Under the pieces are notes generated by a model that worked only from the letters and a program-made list of their open reading frames with translations, ran no database searches and was not told the origin of the DNA. From Hybos culiciformis (lineage: Eukaryota > Arthropoda > Insecta > Diptera > Hybotidae): 64,000 nucleotides of DNA. Position numbers and translations under genes: made by a program. Of the stretch, positions 38,001 through 49,781 are shown in pieces. The stretch covers positions 1,426,001 to 1,490,000 of the forward strand of contig OZ023275.1 of the NCBI GenBank assembly GCA_964007475.1, written 5' to 3'. Within the stretch, counting starts at the first letter, position 1, and each line of letters begins with the position of its first letter.

Positions 38001-39558
38001 AGAAACTTTAATTGGAAATAATAAAAAAAAATTTTACAACTTCCTTGGATATTCCATCCATCTTAATAAAATAATGGTTAGGTATGTATGGATGCTAAAT
38101 AATGTTGATAGAGTAAACTTTTCGGTTATAGGTAGGTGTATAAACTTAAAACTTTAAATTTTTTGCAACCTATATAAGAGATGTTCTCAATGAACTTTCG
38201 TGTACCTAATAATTTTGAATGAAACTAGGTTTATAAAAGTTCTATCGATGATGATTAAATTGTAGCTTACATATTATTACATATTTTTAAATTGAAAATA
38301 ATAATTGTACACGAATATTTTTTACCTCGAAGAGTGATAAACTTTTTCATCAACAACACTTCAGCTTTAGTTTAAGTTTAAATTTTTTCTGATCCTTGAA
38401 AATAAAAATCTTAAAAATTAAAATCATTTCATCATCATTATTAATAATTAATTTTCCCATTAAGTATGCTGATTTATTAACGAACTATGTGTACAATATA
38501 CATAGTAGGTAGGTACATAATAAAAAAAAAAACGATTTTTGAGTGTTAAAAAGGTCTTAATGGTTTATTAAACAATTTAATTCAGTGAATTATAAAAAAA
38601 ATATATATTTTTTTACAAAAATTTTAAATGAGTGGTAATAAAATAATAATTTTTTTGGTCGTGAAATTATTTTGGGAGATTTTTTGAATTTGTAATCTTT
38701 TTTAAGATTATTTATTTTTTTTGTAATGTTTTCGAAATTTAACACAAAAAGAAATATACATACTTATAGATTTATAGTTTATTAGGAAATTTATTGAATA
38801 ATATAATAATATATATTTGAATAATGTCAGTCAAAACATTTTCAATCTTATTAAGTTCATATCACCTTTTGGGTCGATACATGGTTTGACAGATACGCAC
38901 GCTTTAACTTAACCTATACACATAAATTCAACAATCACAATCTATGTCATTTTTAGGGAGTAGGCATTTTTTTCTTATTTTACAAATACGATTGTTTAAC
39001 CAATTTATTGATTAGAATAATTTATTATAATTTACGCTCTCTTGTTTTTATCAATAACAACTTTTCAACGCATAAAAATTACATGTGTCATTAGTTATTT
39101 GATGTTTTCAATATTCATATGCAGATGAAAGTTTTAGAAGGTTTAATTAATTTTCAAGTCAATTATTAAAAATTTTATTGTGAATAATTATTACCTATAG
39201 GAATAAATATAATTAAAAATTTCACGATTTACTCATGCTATTAAATGTACCAGATATACCTTAATGCTTAATGTGTAGTCGTTCTTGTTCATTTAACATG
39301 ATGCTTGCACAAGTATAATCCACATTAAATTTGATTTTACAGGCTGGCTAGAGTCACTATTTTAACTTTTGATTTTGTAACTTAATTTATGATGGTTTGT
39401 TGGTGTTTCATATGAATTCAAAAATTGCATAATTTTAGTACGCAAGCTATAATAAAGTTCTATAGTTATTGGCAGGCAATTATTTTTTAAATTAACACAT
39501 CGTCGTTTGATACTGATAATTTCTTTAGTATTCTTAATCAATGATATAATACATAATA
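29094..39558. other. Large A/T-rich region without recognisable genes
   Basis: Apart from the inverted-repeat pair near 30.6-30.9 kb, there are only weak candidates. 31677-31630 (-) has an acceptor-like TTATAG and then QPEYKRKFISLSVRC and a stop. 33538 down to about 33470 (-) has an acceptor-like AAAAG and then LEIFRECIAHRDEHMKKIEV, with no convincing donor. The 36.17-36.30 kb patch (TTCGCGCGC, AGACGGCAAACTTG, TTCTCCGGC) could be an upstream exon or promoter area. These may belong to one minus-strand gene with long introns, but the link is speculative. Confidence 0.35.
30587..30935. repeat. Pair of diverged inverted repeats, possible old MITE
   Basis: CAGCACCGTCATAAATTTC at 30587 (continuing AAGCCCTC) is mirrored at 30909-30935 by GACGGCTTGAAATTTATGTC (continuing AGTGTAG). 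About 70-80% of positions match over 27 bp, and roughly 295 bp lie between. Target duplications were not clear, so the boundaries are approximate. Confidence 0.35.
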
Positions 39559-39817
39559 TCGCCTGCTCAGAAATGAAACAACGTATAATGAAAAGTATAG
39601 TTTCGAGTAATTTGAATTTAAAGATTTGAAAATTAAAAGAAACGTATGAAAAAATATCAAGTAGCGTACAATTTTCATCTAAAAAAACCATTTTAATCAA
39701 CATTAAGAATATTGCAAAGTAGTTGTACTTATAAAATCGAGTACGAGGAATCGAATGGTGCAATTGTCAAATAATGACGTATAAATGTCATACGTTGTTT
39801 CATTTCTCAGCAGACGA
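39559..39817. mobile_element. TA-flanked MITE with about 27-bp TIRs
   Basis: The left end TCGCCTGCTCAGAAATGAAA and the complemented right end TCGTCTGCTGAGAAATGAAA differ at two positions and both continue CAACGTAT. TA lies directly outside each end (39557-39558, 39818-39819). The spacing gives a 259-bp element with no coding capacity, compatible with a Tc1/mariner-type MITE. Confidence 0.55.
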
Positions 39818-39819
39818 TA

Positions 39820-42800
39820 TATACCTTCCAATAATTTTAAAATTTAAATCCAAAATAAATATAGTGTATTAATAAAATATAAAACTACTACTATACTTAT
39901 TATTATGTATATAATAAAAGTAGTATGGTACCTCTATAATATATTCCTTAATTATTTATTTGCTACTGCAACAAGATATTTTTTAAAGTTAAAAACTGAA
40001 TGTTAATGATAAAAACCTTTTGGAAAATAAAATATTTTTGGGTTTTATTTTCAATTTGGGAAAGAAATTTGATATAAAGTACGATTTTTAATTTTTTTTT
40101 TTTTATTTTTTTTTCATACTATAACTAAATTTAGTTTTGTGAAGATAAATTATAACCTCGGCACCTATTAATTTTCCTACGATAAAGTTAGAGTATTCAT
40201 ATTCATTGAAAATTTATTACCATTATAAATATATATGTATATGTATATATGTATTTGTATATGTATGTATATTGCTAAATTCATAGATTTATTTAGTTTT
40301 TGTAAATTAGTACCATATATTGAATATAACTATAAAAAAAATTATCTGCATTTATTTATTTTTTTAAATAAATTTTATGCTTATTTCGATTATTTCTGCA
40401 GTAAATAAATTTTAACATTTTCAAAGATAGTAAGTAGTTACTTATTTGAATTTGAAAAAAAAAAAAAATGTTTTAAATCGTATAATAAAAGATTATAATT
40501 GCTGTTGTTTATGGCCGCGCATTAAATTTTTGTAAGTTAAAAAAATCGTATATTGTAATTATACTGTATTTTATTATAGAAGTATTACATAAAAATGAAT
40601 ACTACGTATGCTGCATTAATTGTATATGATTGAAATTTATCGATATTTTGAAATTAAAAATATTTAATTTTTAGCTATAGAAGTTGAAATAATTAGTGTT
40701 ATAAAACAACTGACATTAAACCATTCAAAATGGCAAACACACGATAATACACACTATATAGGTTTGATATGCTGATCAATAATAGTTATTTTGAGTACAT
40801 TAATATATGATATAAATTAAAAATTGGATCTCTACTGAATCGTAAAGTAAACGTGTTACATACCAACACTGTATATCTTACAATTTTATTTAACTTTTGT
40901 TCACTCTATATATTCTTTTACACTATCAAATATAATTTTAATTTATATTATTGTTTTTGCTAATTTTATCAAAATTTAATAAAAAATATTATTTGCTAAT
41001 ATTCTCATTGTCTTCTTAAGTTTTAATTTAATTTTTTTTATTTAATAACCAATTTATTTTTAAAATTGCAGCATATTTATAAAAGAAATACAACTCTATG
41101 TATACATCTGTGCATTGTAGCTACAATTTAAAATAACTAAAAACTATACAAATGCATAGAAAAATATTATATGATTGTATAAATTTGTTAATTCATTTAC
41201 TGTGTACATTATTTTCCGGATGTTACATATAATCCTTGAAAATAATAAAAATTTTAAAATAAAAAAAAAATTACAATATAAAAGTAAAGTACTCAAAAAA
41301 CTTTAATGTATTTTTAAGAATTTTATATAATTTTGAAAAATTTCATGTTTTTTAAATCATTATAGTTGTGTGTTAATGAAAATGGATTGAACAATATCTA
41401 TATTATAATCGAGGAGTTTAAAAAATAATTAATCAATATATCCCTAAGTTGTCAAATTTCCAAAAATAATAATAATAATGATAAAATGTTCTGAAAATAT
41501 ATGAAATTTTAGATTAAACAAATAAAAGAAATTTTATCGAATTTTTGATTTTAAAGCTATATTTTATTTCGTTATATTATAAATAAGAAGTAAAACGAAC
41601 TATCTCAATATATTTCATTTCAACTACATATTATTATATGATTTAAGATAGTGAGAACATATAAAACTAATAATAAGATTTTACTGATTATGTTTATTTA
41701 TTTTTTAAGTATATTTATAGTTCATGTACACACATATTTATAAAGAAAAATGTTTATAATCTTTAAAGTAATTTAGAGAAGAAAACATAAGTTTACTTTT
41801 ATTTTAGTAGATATGTAGGTACTTTCTTCTTTATTCCTTTTTATGTACAAAAAGTTTTTATTAAAAAAGAACTTTATATATTATTTGTTTATAAAATTTT
41901 AAAGGTTCGAAATCTTTTTGAAAAACTAATTATTTTTGGTTTATTTCAATTTTATCCTAAATAAAGTTTAATCTAAAAAGTTAGATTCTATTTTTTTTTT
42001 TAATATTAACATGTGGTTTTATTAAAAAAAAAATAAAAGAAAAATTATTTATGGTATCTGGATTTTGGTTATTAAAAACATTATAATCTGGTAACTAAGC
42101 TGTTATAGATAAAAAAAAAACACAAAAAAAAACACAAAAGTTTGAACTCAACCTTTCATTAAAAAAGTTTTAATTTTTTTTTTTAATTTGGTTTCAACGA
42201 TTATTATACAATAAATACACATATGTTACATATATATAATAAATATTTTATTTATGTAATATTTTATATAAAATAAAGGTTTAGGTTAACTTAAAGCTCT
42301 TGAATTAAGTAGGTACTTAGTTATTTAAATTTCCTTTATATTAATTTTTTTTTACTTCTTTTTTTTTTAACTTTTTTAGTATATAAATTACATGTAGATT
42401 TTGTTATAAATGCTACTGTAGAGAATGATATTGTCATATATATGGGAAATGATATTGTCAAGCTGGAATTTTTTTTTGCTAAATTTAACAAAATTATAGT
42501 TGATTTTAATTAAATTAAACGCGATCAGTCAACTTTTGATTTATGTGTTTTTGTGCATGTTTCGTCGTGTGCCAATAGTTATCCTTTTCAATAGTCTAAA
42601 CTAAATTAAGCTAGAAAACATTTTTTCATAAATTTTATATATTTAAAAAAAAAAAAACAATTTAAACTTGATCAAACACAATTAATAAATATGTATAAAA
42701 AAAAAAATTTTTACATTTTACAACATGTGTACATCAACAATAAATACAATCAAATTTATGTTAGTAAAAAAAAGTTTAAATACATCAAGTTTAAATACAT

Positions 42801-45800
42801 CATGTCATGATTTCGTACATAACTATAATCATAAATATATATGTACTTATGGATGGTACGAATAAAGTTTTATTGAAAAGGGTCAATTTTTGTTATCAAA
42901 CAAATTCAATTTTTATTGCTATAGAGAGAGAAACATAATACTTATAATAATAAAGCATAGCGGATATCAGACACATTATATTCTCAATAAATAATAATAA
43001 AATTTATAATTTTATTGTATTTGAAGATAAATTTTGGCTTCATAATTTATTTCATTTCTATCTAATTCTAAATTTTTTTTTTGTAGCTTTTCTGGTATAA
43101 CCAAAAATTTGATAATTTATATATGATATATAATATCAAGAAATAATATGATATCATTATCTTATAAAAATGATATAACGATTCTAATTTTTATATATTA
43201 TGTATATATTTTAATTTATAATTTATTTGGGGAAAAAAAAAAAATTTGTAAAAATTTTCTTTAAATAATTATTATGGAAAAACTAATAGATTTTCCATTA
43301 ATGTTATCTTACAAACAAATAATAAGGTCAATAAGTATAATAAGCATTGTTTTATTTAACTGTATAGTGTATATATACGAAATGATAAAATTAAAATTTA
43401 TATTATGAAATAATGAAGTAATTTATTCCATAATATCGTATAAATAAATGACATTATTTTCTAGAATAAATATATATTATAGAAAACAATATTATATTTG
43501 TTTATTACTTATATATGTATATATAGTTTATTCGTATCTCATTTACATTTTATATATGAATGTGAAACGATTTTTATTGACATTAAAAGTTCTTAACATA
43601 TCAGAAACCTAAAATTATTTTTACATATTATTGCGTTAAATTAAATATTTAACACGTATCTAAGCCATATGTTAAGCATACATTTGTATACATTGCAATA
43701 TGGTTATAATAAATATATATATATAAAATTCATAAAGTTAGCCCAACCTAATAACCTTATATTTGTTATGATGAGATAAAATTTAACTGTTCTTATAACA
43801 ATGATATACATAAGTACGTAAATATAATAAGAATACATCAGGATTACATGGCACCATACAATAAAATACTTGCACATTTGACCGTATCTTTTATTTTTAT
43901 TCAAAATTTATTCAAATAAGGACATTTTAGTAATGAAAGGAAATTTGAATAAAAGACTTGACGTCGTTGAAATGTGTATAATGTTTAAATGTATAAATAA
44001 CATATTCATGAAAAAATTAATAACATTTTAAAGAAGCACATACGCGAATAATAATTTCAAAAAATTTATTGGTCATTAGGTATTATTTATAATAATAGAA
44101 TAATAGAATAAAAATTTCTAAATTCTACACTATAGCTGAAGGCTGAAATTATTGCTCTAATTGAAAGTTAAGCTTTATTGAATGTCACTGTATAGAAGAA
44201 TTCTTAATTGATTGTTTCGACCTTCCCGAAATGTTGTTTTTTTTTTGGTTCAAAATAAAATAATCTTTATTGTCATTACTAGTTATATATGGAAGTTGCA
44301 AAAAATGTAATATTTTTTTATGTTGCGTTTGAAAGCATTTTTCTAATACCACCTTAAAAAAGTTTTATAAATTTCAATAAAGTAAGCATAATTTATATTA
44401 AAAGCATATTGTAACAATGAAACTTTTTTGTTTTTTGTTACTGTCCTTCATAATGACAGTTATATACAATAAAGGAAATGTGGAACATTCATGTGATTAT
44501 GTTTTTAAGGGAAATATGTACATACAAAAAAAGTTCCTTTTTTTTTTTGTTTTCATAATCTATTTTGCATAATTTTGATATAATATGATTAACAAAAATA
44601 AATATAAATAAAACATTGTTTCTAATTAAAATTTAAATACTCCAAACAAAAATATTTATATAAATTATAGTCAAGAAAGAGTTTTCTAATTATTATCTCT
44701 GTATTAAAATATGAAATTTATTTAATTTACTAATATACGAATAGTACATGGCATAAGTATTTAGAATAATCCCCTGAATATTTTTTTTAATGTGCTAAAA
44801 TTTAATTTTGATTTAATAATGCATTAAGTTCTTTCATTAATGCAATATTATATTCCTAATGTCCAATATAGGGTCTGAATAATGCATTTAATTTATTGCA
44901 TTAATATTCTAATGGTGCGCTTAATAAAGTAATATCTATGTATATAGTTAATAATATTATTTGATAATGCATTTTATAGTACATTCCTGGAAAGTTTATC
45001 TATAAACATAATATATTTTCACTTCAGAAAATATTTAAAATTTTTCTAAATTCAATATTATACTTGTATATTCCCGTATATTCATTCCTTAATATATTTA
45101 TAGTAAAAGCATGAGTAAAAGCATGATGAACATTTTATGCACAGATATCAACCATCACAAGTATTTTGAATAAAATTTATTTTTATTTTCGAGTACTTTT
45201 TCAAACTTTAAAATTTTTGTAAAGCTGAGTGAAGATTAAGAAGGCCCAAAAAGTTTTTGAAATCTTTCACAAAACACTATTATGGCTATTCGATGTTAAT
45301 AACGATAAACTTATAATGTTTAACAACCTATATAATTCATTCAGACAATATTTTAATCTATCTATAAAGTTGAAATACTGAATTTTATTTTTAAATCTTG
45401 ATTTGATGTTAATCAAATTCTCATTTATAATACATGCTTACGTATTTATGATCGCAAGGTATGAAATTATTTTTTATTATTTAAAACACAGAATTAGACA
45501 TTGACGTTGTTTAACCAAAAAGAAAATTTATAACGAAAAAAGATGGAAAAGTTTTATTTTTTTCATTATTATTATAAATCTCGCTATATATACGATAAAT
45601 TACCTTTTTTATTTTATTGTTTTTTCAACTGAAGGTAATTGTGAAAAATCCTTTTGTTAAAGTATGATTATCCTTTTTACAAATATATATACCTATGTAT
45701 AAAAAATTAAATGAATAAATAAACACAGCGATATAATTATTTCTAAAGAAAAGTAAAATCATCCTCAGAAAATAATGACAATAGAAAATAAATTTATATA

Positions 45801-46053
45801 ATAAAATTAATTTTTTTACAGATACACCAGAAAAAATCCGGATAAAATCTTTTGACAAAAATAAAATTAACATTTTTGTTGTCATTCAAAAAATAATCCC
45901 GAGTTAAATTTTGATTATTATCGGATAAAAATAATTAAATATAATAAAAAAATATATATCTATAGGAGGTACTATAAACAAGACTATAAAAAAAAAGAAA
46001 AAAAAAATTAAATAATATAATTTTTATTTTCATATATTATAAATATTCTTGTA
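39820..46053. other. A/T-rich non-coding DNA
   Basis: No ORF above background, no RNA genes and no bounded transposons were found. Small direct duplications occur, for example AATGATATTGTCA twice near 42425-42460, AAGTTTAAATACATCA twice near 42773-42803 and GAGTAAAAGCAT twice near 45110. Confidence 0.45.
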
Positions 46054-46251
46054 TTATATCTTTCCATTATATATAAATAATAATAATAATAATAATTTAT
46101 TCACATTAAAATGATTAATAAGGAAATAATTAAAATTTATAAAGTGCGTGGACGGAAGATATGTGTTTGTTTGTGTGCCATATTTTTTGAATGGTTTATA
46201 AAGTTCAGAAATATAGTATGGGCATTCAAGGATATGATATTTTATATTCAC
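46054..46251 (-). pseudogene. Possible C-terminal scrap of a non-LTR retrotransposon ORF2
   Basis: The minus-strand frame reads KYHILECPYYISELYKPFKK near its start. The H-x-L-x-C-P-x-Y arrangement is typical of the tail of Jockey/CR1-type reverse transcriptase proteins. Stops lie immediately upstream, and the rest is A/T-rich noise. It is in opposite orientation to the larger element that follows. Confidence 0.25.
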
Positions 46252-46578
46252 TTTAATGTCACTTAGGCATTAAACTTTAAGATATTAATTCTTTAATGTT
46301 TGAAGAGTTATAAATCATTGATTAGAGCCAATTTTCCAACTAATTCATGCTTGTTGGAAAAACCAACCATTAGCGACCAACCATTTGAACTTCCATTCGA
46401 ATGCGCCTTGAAATAATTTTTTTTTTACATACGTGATTCTAACATATATTGACTTTCACTAAATCGCTCTAATTCTGCTTATTCTGCACACATTATTATA
46501 TAAAATAATATTCTACGGGAAGAAGATTTATATATATAAATCAATATATAAATCAATATTTTCTTTATTTTCTTTATT

Positions 46579-47472
46579 TTATTTATAAATGATCTTCCAA
46601 ATATACTAAAGTCATCCGAAGTTTTTATTTACGCAGATGATGCCAAAATTTTCAAGTCCATATCTTGTTATTCTGATTGCATTGACTTGCAAAATGATGT
46701 TGAATCATTTAGCAATTGGTGTACCTCAAACAATCTTCATTTAAACGTTAATAAGTGTCACTCAATGTCATTCTTTAGAAAGAAAAACATTTTTGATTTT
46801 CAATACAGTGTTGGATCCTCTTCTTTAACAAGAGAAGTAGAGACCACTGATCTCGGAGTTTTGTTGGATGAAAAGTTGAATTTTGTTAAACATATCGATT
46901 TTGTTACAAGTAAGGCTCTGCGTGTTCTTGGTTTTATCAAGAGGCAATCTAAACAATTCAATGATCCATATGTTATGAAACTTTTATATTCTTCTTTTGT
47001 TCGACCCACTTTGGTATATTCTTGCCAAGTCTGGAATCCATTCTACGCAGTTCATATCTCTAGATTGGAATCGGTTCAAAAAAATTTCCTTCGTTTCGCT
47101 TTAAGGCGACTCAATTGGCAGGATAATTTAAATTTACCTCCATACACTGACAGACTTGAACTTCTAAATCTCCCAAGTCTGGAGAATAGAAGAGCTTATT
47201 TGTCGTTCAGCTTTATCCATAAAGTCATCGAAGGAAAAACGACAAGTAGCTGTTTAATGTCTAATTTATTTTTCAATGTGCCCTCAAGAAGTCTTAGAAA
47301 TTTTGATGTCATTAGTATTCAATTTTCCAGAACCAATTATGGTCAATATAGCCCACTTAACTCCCTTTTCAAAATTTATAACCGATATCATTTCCTTCTT
47401 CAGTTATACGTTTTCGAAAGTCCTTCTTTTAAAAGTAAATTTTATCATAATTTTTTAATTAATTCGAACTAA
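46579..47472 (+). pseudogene. Reverse transcriptase C-terminal half (Jockey-like ORF2), open but truncated
   Basis: About 297 codons without stop or frameshift. Recognisable blocks in order are YADDAKIF (RT motif C, two catalytic Asp), NLHLNVNKCHSMSF, the LGVLLDEKLNFVKHI thumb block, YSSFVRPTLVYSCQVWNPF, RLESVQKNFLRF and YTDRLELLNLPSLENRRAYL. These are the typical distal blocks of Jockey-clade insect elements. Fingers and early palm motifs, endonuclease and ORF1 are missing, so the copy cannot be active by itself. The intact frame suggests a young insertion. Confidence 0.85.
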
Positions 47473-47543
47473 GTGATACATTATTTAATAGTAAACACTG
47501 CTGCTTTGTATATATTCTTACTTCCATTATTAAATTGATTGTA

Positions 47544-47789
47544 TATCGCGATTTCCATAAAAAAAGTACTTTTTTTGTACACCGTACGTAATCCATATTT
47601 TGATAGGAAAACTTTTTTATTTTTTACTAGATTTCAAAAATGTTTGTGTTTTTGCAAAGTAGAGGAAAATTAAGCCCAACCATGGTTTAAGTTGGTTCCG
47701 AATCTAGTAAAAATAAAAAAAATTTCCTAACAAAATATGCATTACGTACGGGTTACAAACGGCTTACTTTTTTTATGGAAATCGCGATT
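47544..47789. mobile_element. Foldback MITE inside the retrotransposon 3' UTR, TIR (T/A)ATCGCGATTTCCATAAAA
   Basis: The left arm (ATCGCGATTTCCATAAAAAA, later CCGTACGTAAT, CATATTTTG, ACTAGATT) is mirrored in order by the right arm over about 90 bp each, at roughly 85% by eye. TA flanks both ends (47542-47543, 47790-47791). The outermost motif TCGCGA is itself palindromic. It lies downstream of the RT stop codon, so it entered the retrotransposon copy or its source. Confidence 0.7.
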
Positions 47790-49410
47790 TATATTTAATT
47801 TTAATTAAGTTGTATTCGTTCGCTTGTATTAAGCATTTGAAATAAATAAATAAATAAATAAATAAATGCTAGAGTTTATTATAATAGTAATTTGGAATTT
47901 CGAAGAATTTGAAAATTGGCAAACTATGGTACATATATATAAGAATTTAATTAATTCTAAAATATAGTCCTTCGACAAAAGAGCAATGACTGATTTTCGA
48001 AAAAAAATTTAATTTTTTTTTTTATTTATTTTGTGTCCTTTTACCCATGAATAATAAATTCTGCAATTTATATCAAAAATTTATTTTCAAGAAATTTTTA
48101 TGATCTTAAAAGGAAAAATTTTATGTTACAGTGATTTTTCTCATCAAAACATAAGAAAATTTAAATACATTTACGAACAGATATAAACTATAAAAAAAAA
48201 TTTTTTTTTTCTTACTCAATTTGATTTTAAAAGCTTTTCCTCATTTAATTCAATATTAAAATTCTAATTGGTTAGAACAAAAATTTTATTACTGTCAGCA
48301 GAGATGCATTTTGGAATTTATGTAGGTACACCAAAATTATAGTACGTAGAAAATTTTGTGTGTTAAATAACTACACCTATATATATATTTTGTGGAATAA
48401 TTTTTGTAATTCATACTATCATCGTGGAACTGTTTTGTTTTAAAATTAATTATACATTTTATATTTTAAGATTTTAATCTTACCATATTTTAACTTTTAT
48501 TCTTTTAAGAATTATTAATTTGGAATTGTAATATCAAATAATACCGAAAGAAATCTGTAATACTATTCTTAAAGCTATATATATCGTCCTCAAATAAAAT
48601 TGTAAAAATTACCGATGCTGCCACAAAAAAAAACCTTATTCTCTATAAATATATCTATTAAATTTCATATTTCTAAATTTTCCCTTGTTTTGTTAATACA
48701 GTCAAGTTAGTCAGGTAGGTACATTTTTGATTGTCTACTATCACTTATGAACACATCTAGGTAATAATAAATAAGATTATAGGTTAAATAAAATATTTTT
48801 TTTTAAAAAGGTCTAAAATTTCGGTTCTCATTTGTTAAAAAACATTTAGTATGCATATAAGTTCGCATAACAGTTTTTTTTTTTAAGTTTATTCCATTGG
48901 CAGTATTTGCACTTGAATTTCTGATGCTCTTACGAATATTAAAAAGTATAACCATTAAATTTAAATAATTTCATTCAACTATTACTATACTTAATATATT
49001 AATAGTTGTTGAACAATTTTTTTAATTAAAAAAAGACATTCACTATGTGCAATACATTTTATACAAACTATGCGAAAAACAACATTAATTTTTTTGTTTT
49101 TTAATTTTCTTTCTTCTTCTAAGAAAAGAATATAATATAAGTACACACTATAATATAAAAAAATAACTATAAATATATTCATATTCATCTTCTACATTTT
49201 AACATATATTTTTAATCTATAATTAATATGTGAATTCTTTTAATTAAAGGACAAAAAAACCTTAACCGGTATTTTATATATAAAATTTATTATTTGACAT
49301 AAAATATTTTAATGAGCATGTGGTCGGTATGTTGTATTTAGTAGTATAGAATTTAGATCGCTAAATGGAATATTATATGCGTCAATACACTTGGAATCAT
49401 TTAATAGATT

Positions 49411-49471
49411 CATCAGCGTGAATAATGAAATCATTTAGATACATCAGCGTAAATAATGAAATCATTTAGAT
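49411..49471. repeat. Two-copy tandem repeat of about 31 bp
   Basis: CATCAGCGTGAATAATGAAA (continuing TCATTTAGATA) is followed immediately by CATCAGCGTAAATAATGAAA (continuing TCATTTAGAT). The two units differ at a single base plus one terminal A. Confidence 0.85.
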
Positions 49472-49610
49472 GTTCTCACAATATTTCAATAAAGACAAAT
49501 ACCAACAATGAAAAAAAAATGTATATATCAACTTTTGTTTTTTTTTTTTCATTGTAAATGTATAGACTGCAACTACCTTAACATGCACATTAAAACAGTA
49601 TACATATTGG

Positions 49611-49781
49611 ATATGTTAACAAGATTTGTTATACAACTCGTTCTGTATTTACAAAAAAACACATAGACACTTGTCAATTTATATAACTCGACCTTCGGTC
49701 TCGTGATATAAGTATTGACTCGTGTCAATGTGTTTTTGTGTATACAGAACTCGTAATTAATAACAAATTTAGTTAACATAT
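49611..49781. mobile_element. Foldback element centred on GACCTTCGGTC
   Basis: The left arm runs TATGTTAAC, ATTTGTTAT, CTCGTTCTGTAT, ACAAAAAAACACAT, GACAC, TATATAACTCG. The right arm repeats these blocks in inverted order (ATATCACGAG, GTGTC, ATGTGTTTTTGTGTA, ACAGAACTCG, ATAACAAAT, GTTAACATA). The arms meet at the palindrome GACCTTCGGTC. A hairpin of about 80 bp per arm with small bulges would form. No target duplication was identified. The minus-strand ORF across it is an artefact. Confidence 0.65.

Larger units (their letters stand above)
46579..47868 (+). mobile_element. 5'-truncated Jockey-like non-LTR retrotransposon with (AAAT)n tail
   Basis: The copy keeps the end of the reverse transcriptase from the FINDLP / FIYADDAKIF (YADD catalytic box) region to a stop at 47472. 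A 3' UTR of about 390 bp follows, including a foldback insertion at 47544-47789. It ends in an AAATAAATAAAT tail at 47840-47867. 5' truncation with a short-repeat tail is the usual product of target-primed reverse transcription. Target duplications were not resolved in the A/T-rich flanks. Confidence 0.8.

Noticed and set aside
39362..39763. 133-codon minus-strand ORF rich in Ile/Leu/Phe, possible membrane or chemoreceptor fragment
   Set aside because: Half of it lies in a TA-flanked MITE with inverted ends, no receptor motif is present, and no partner exons were seen.
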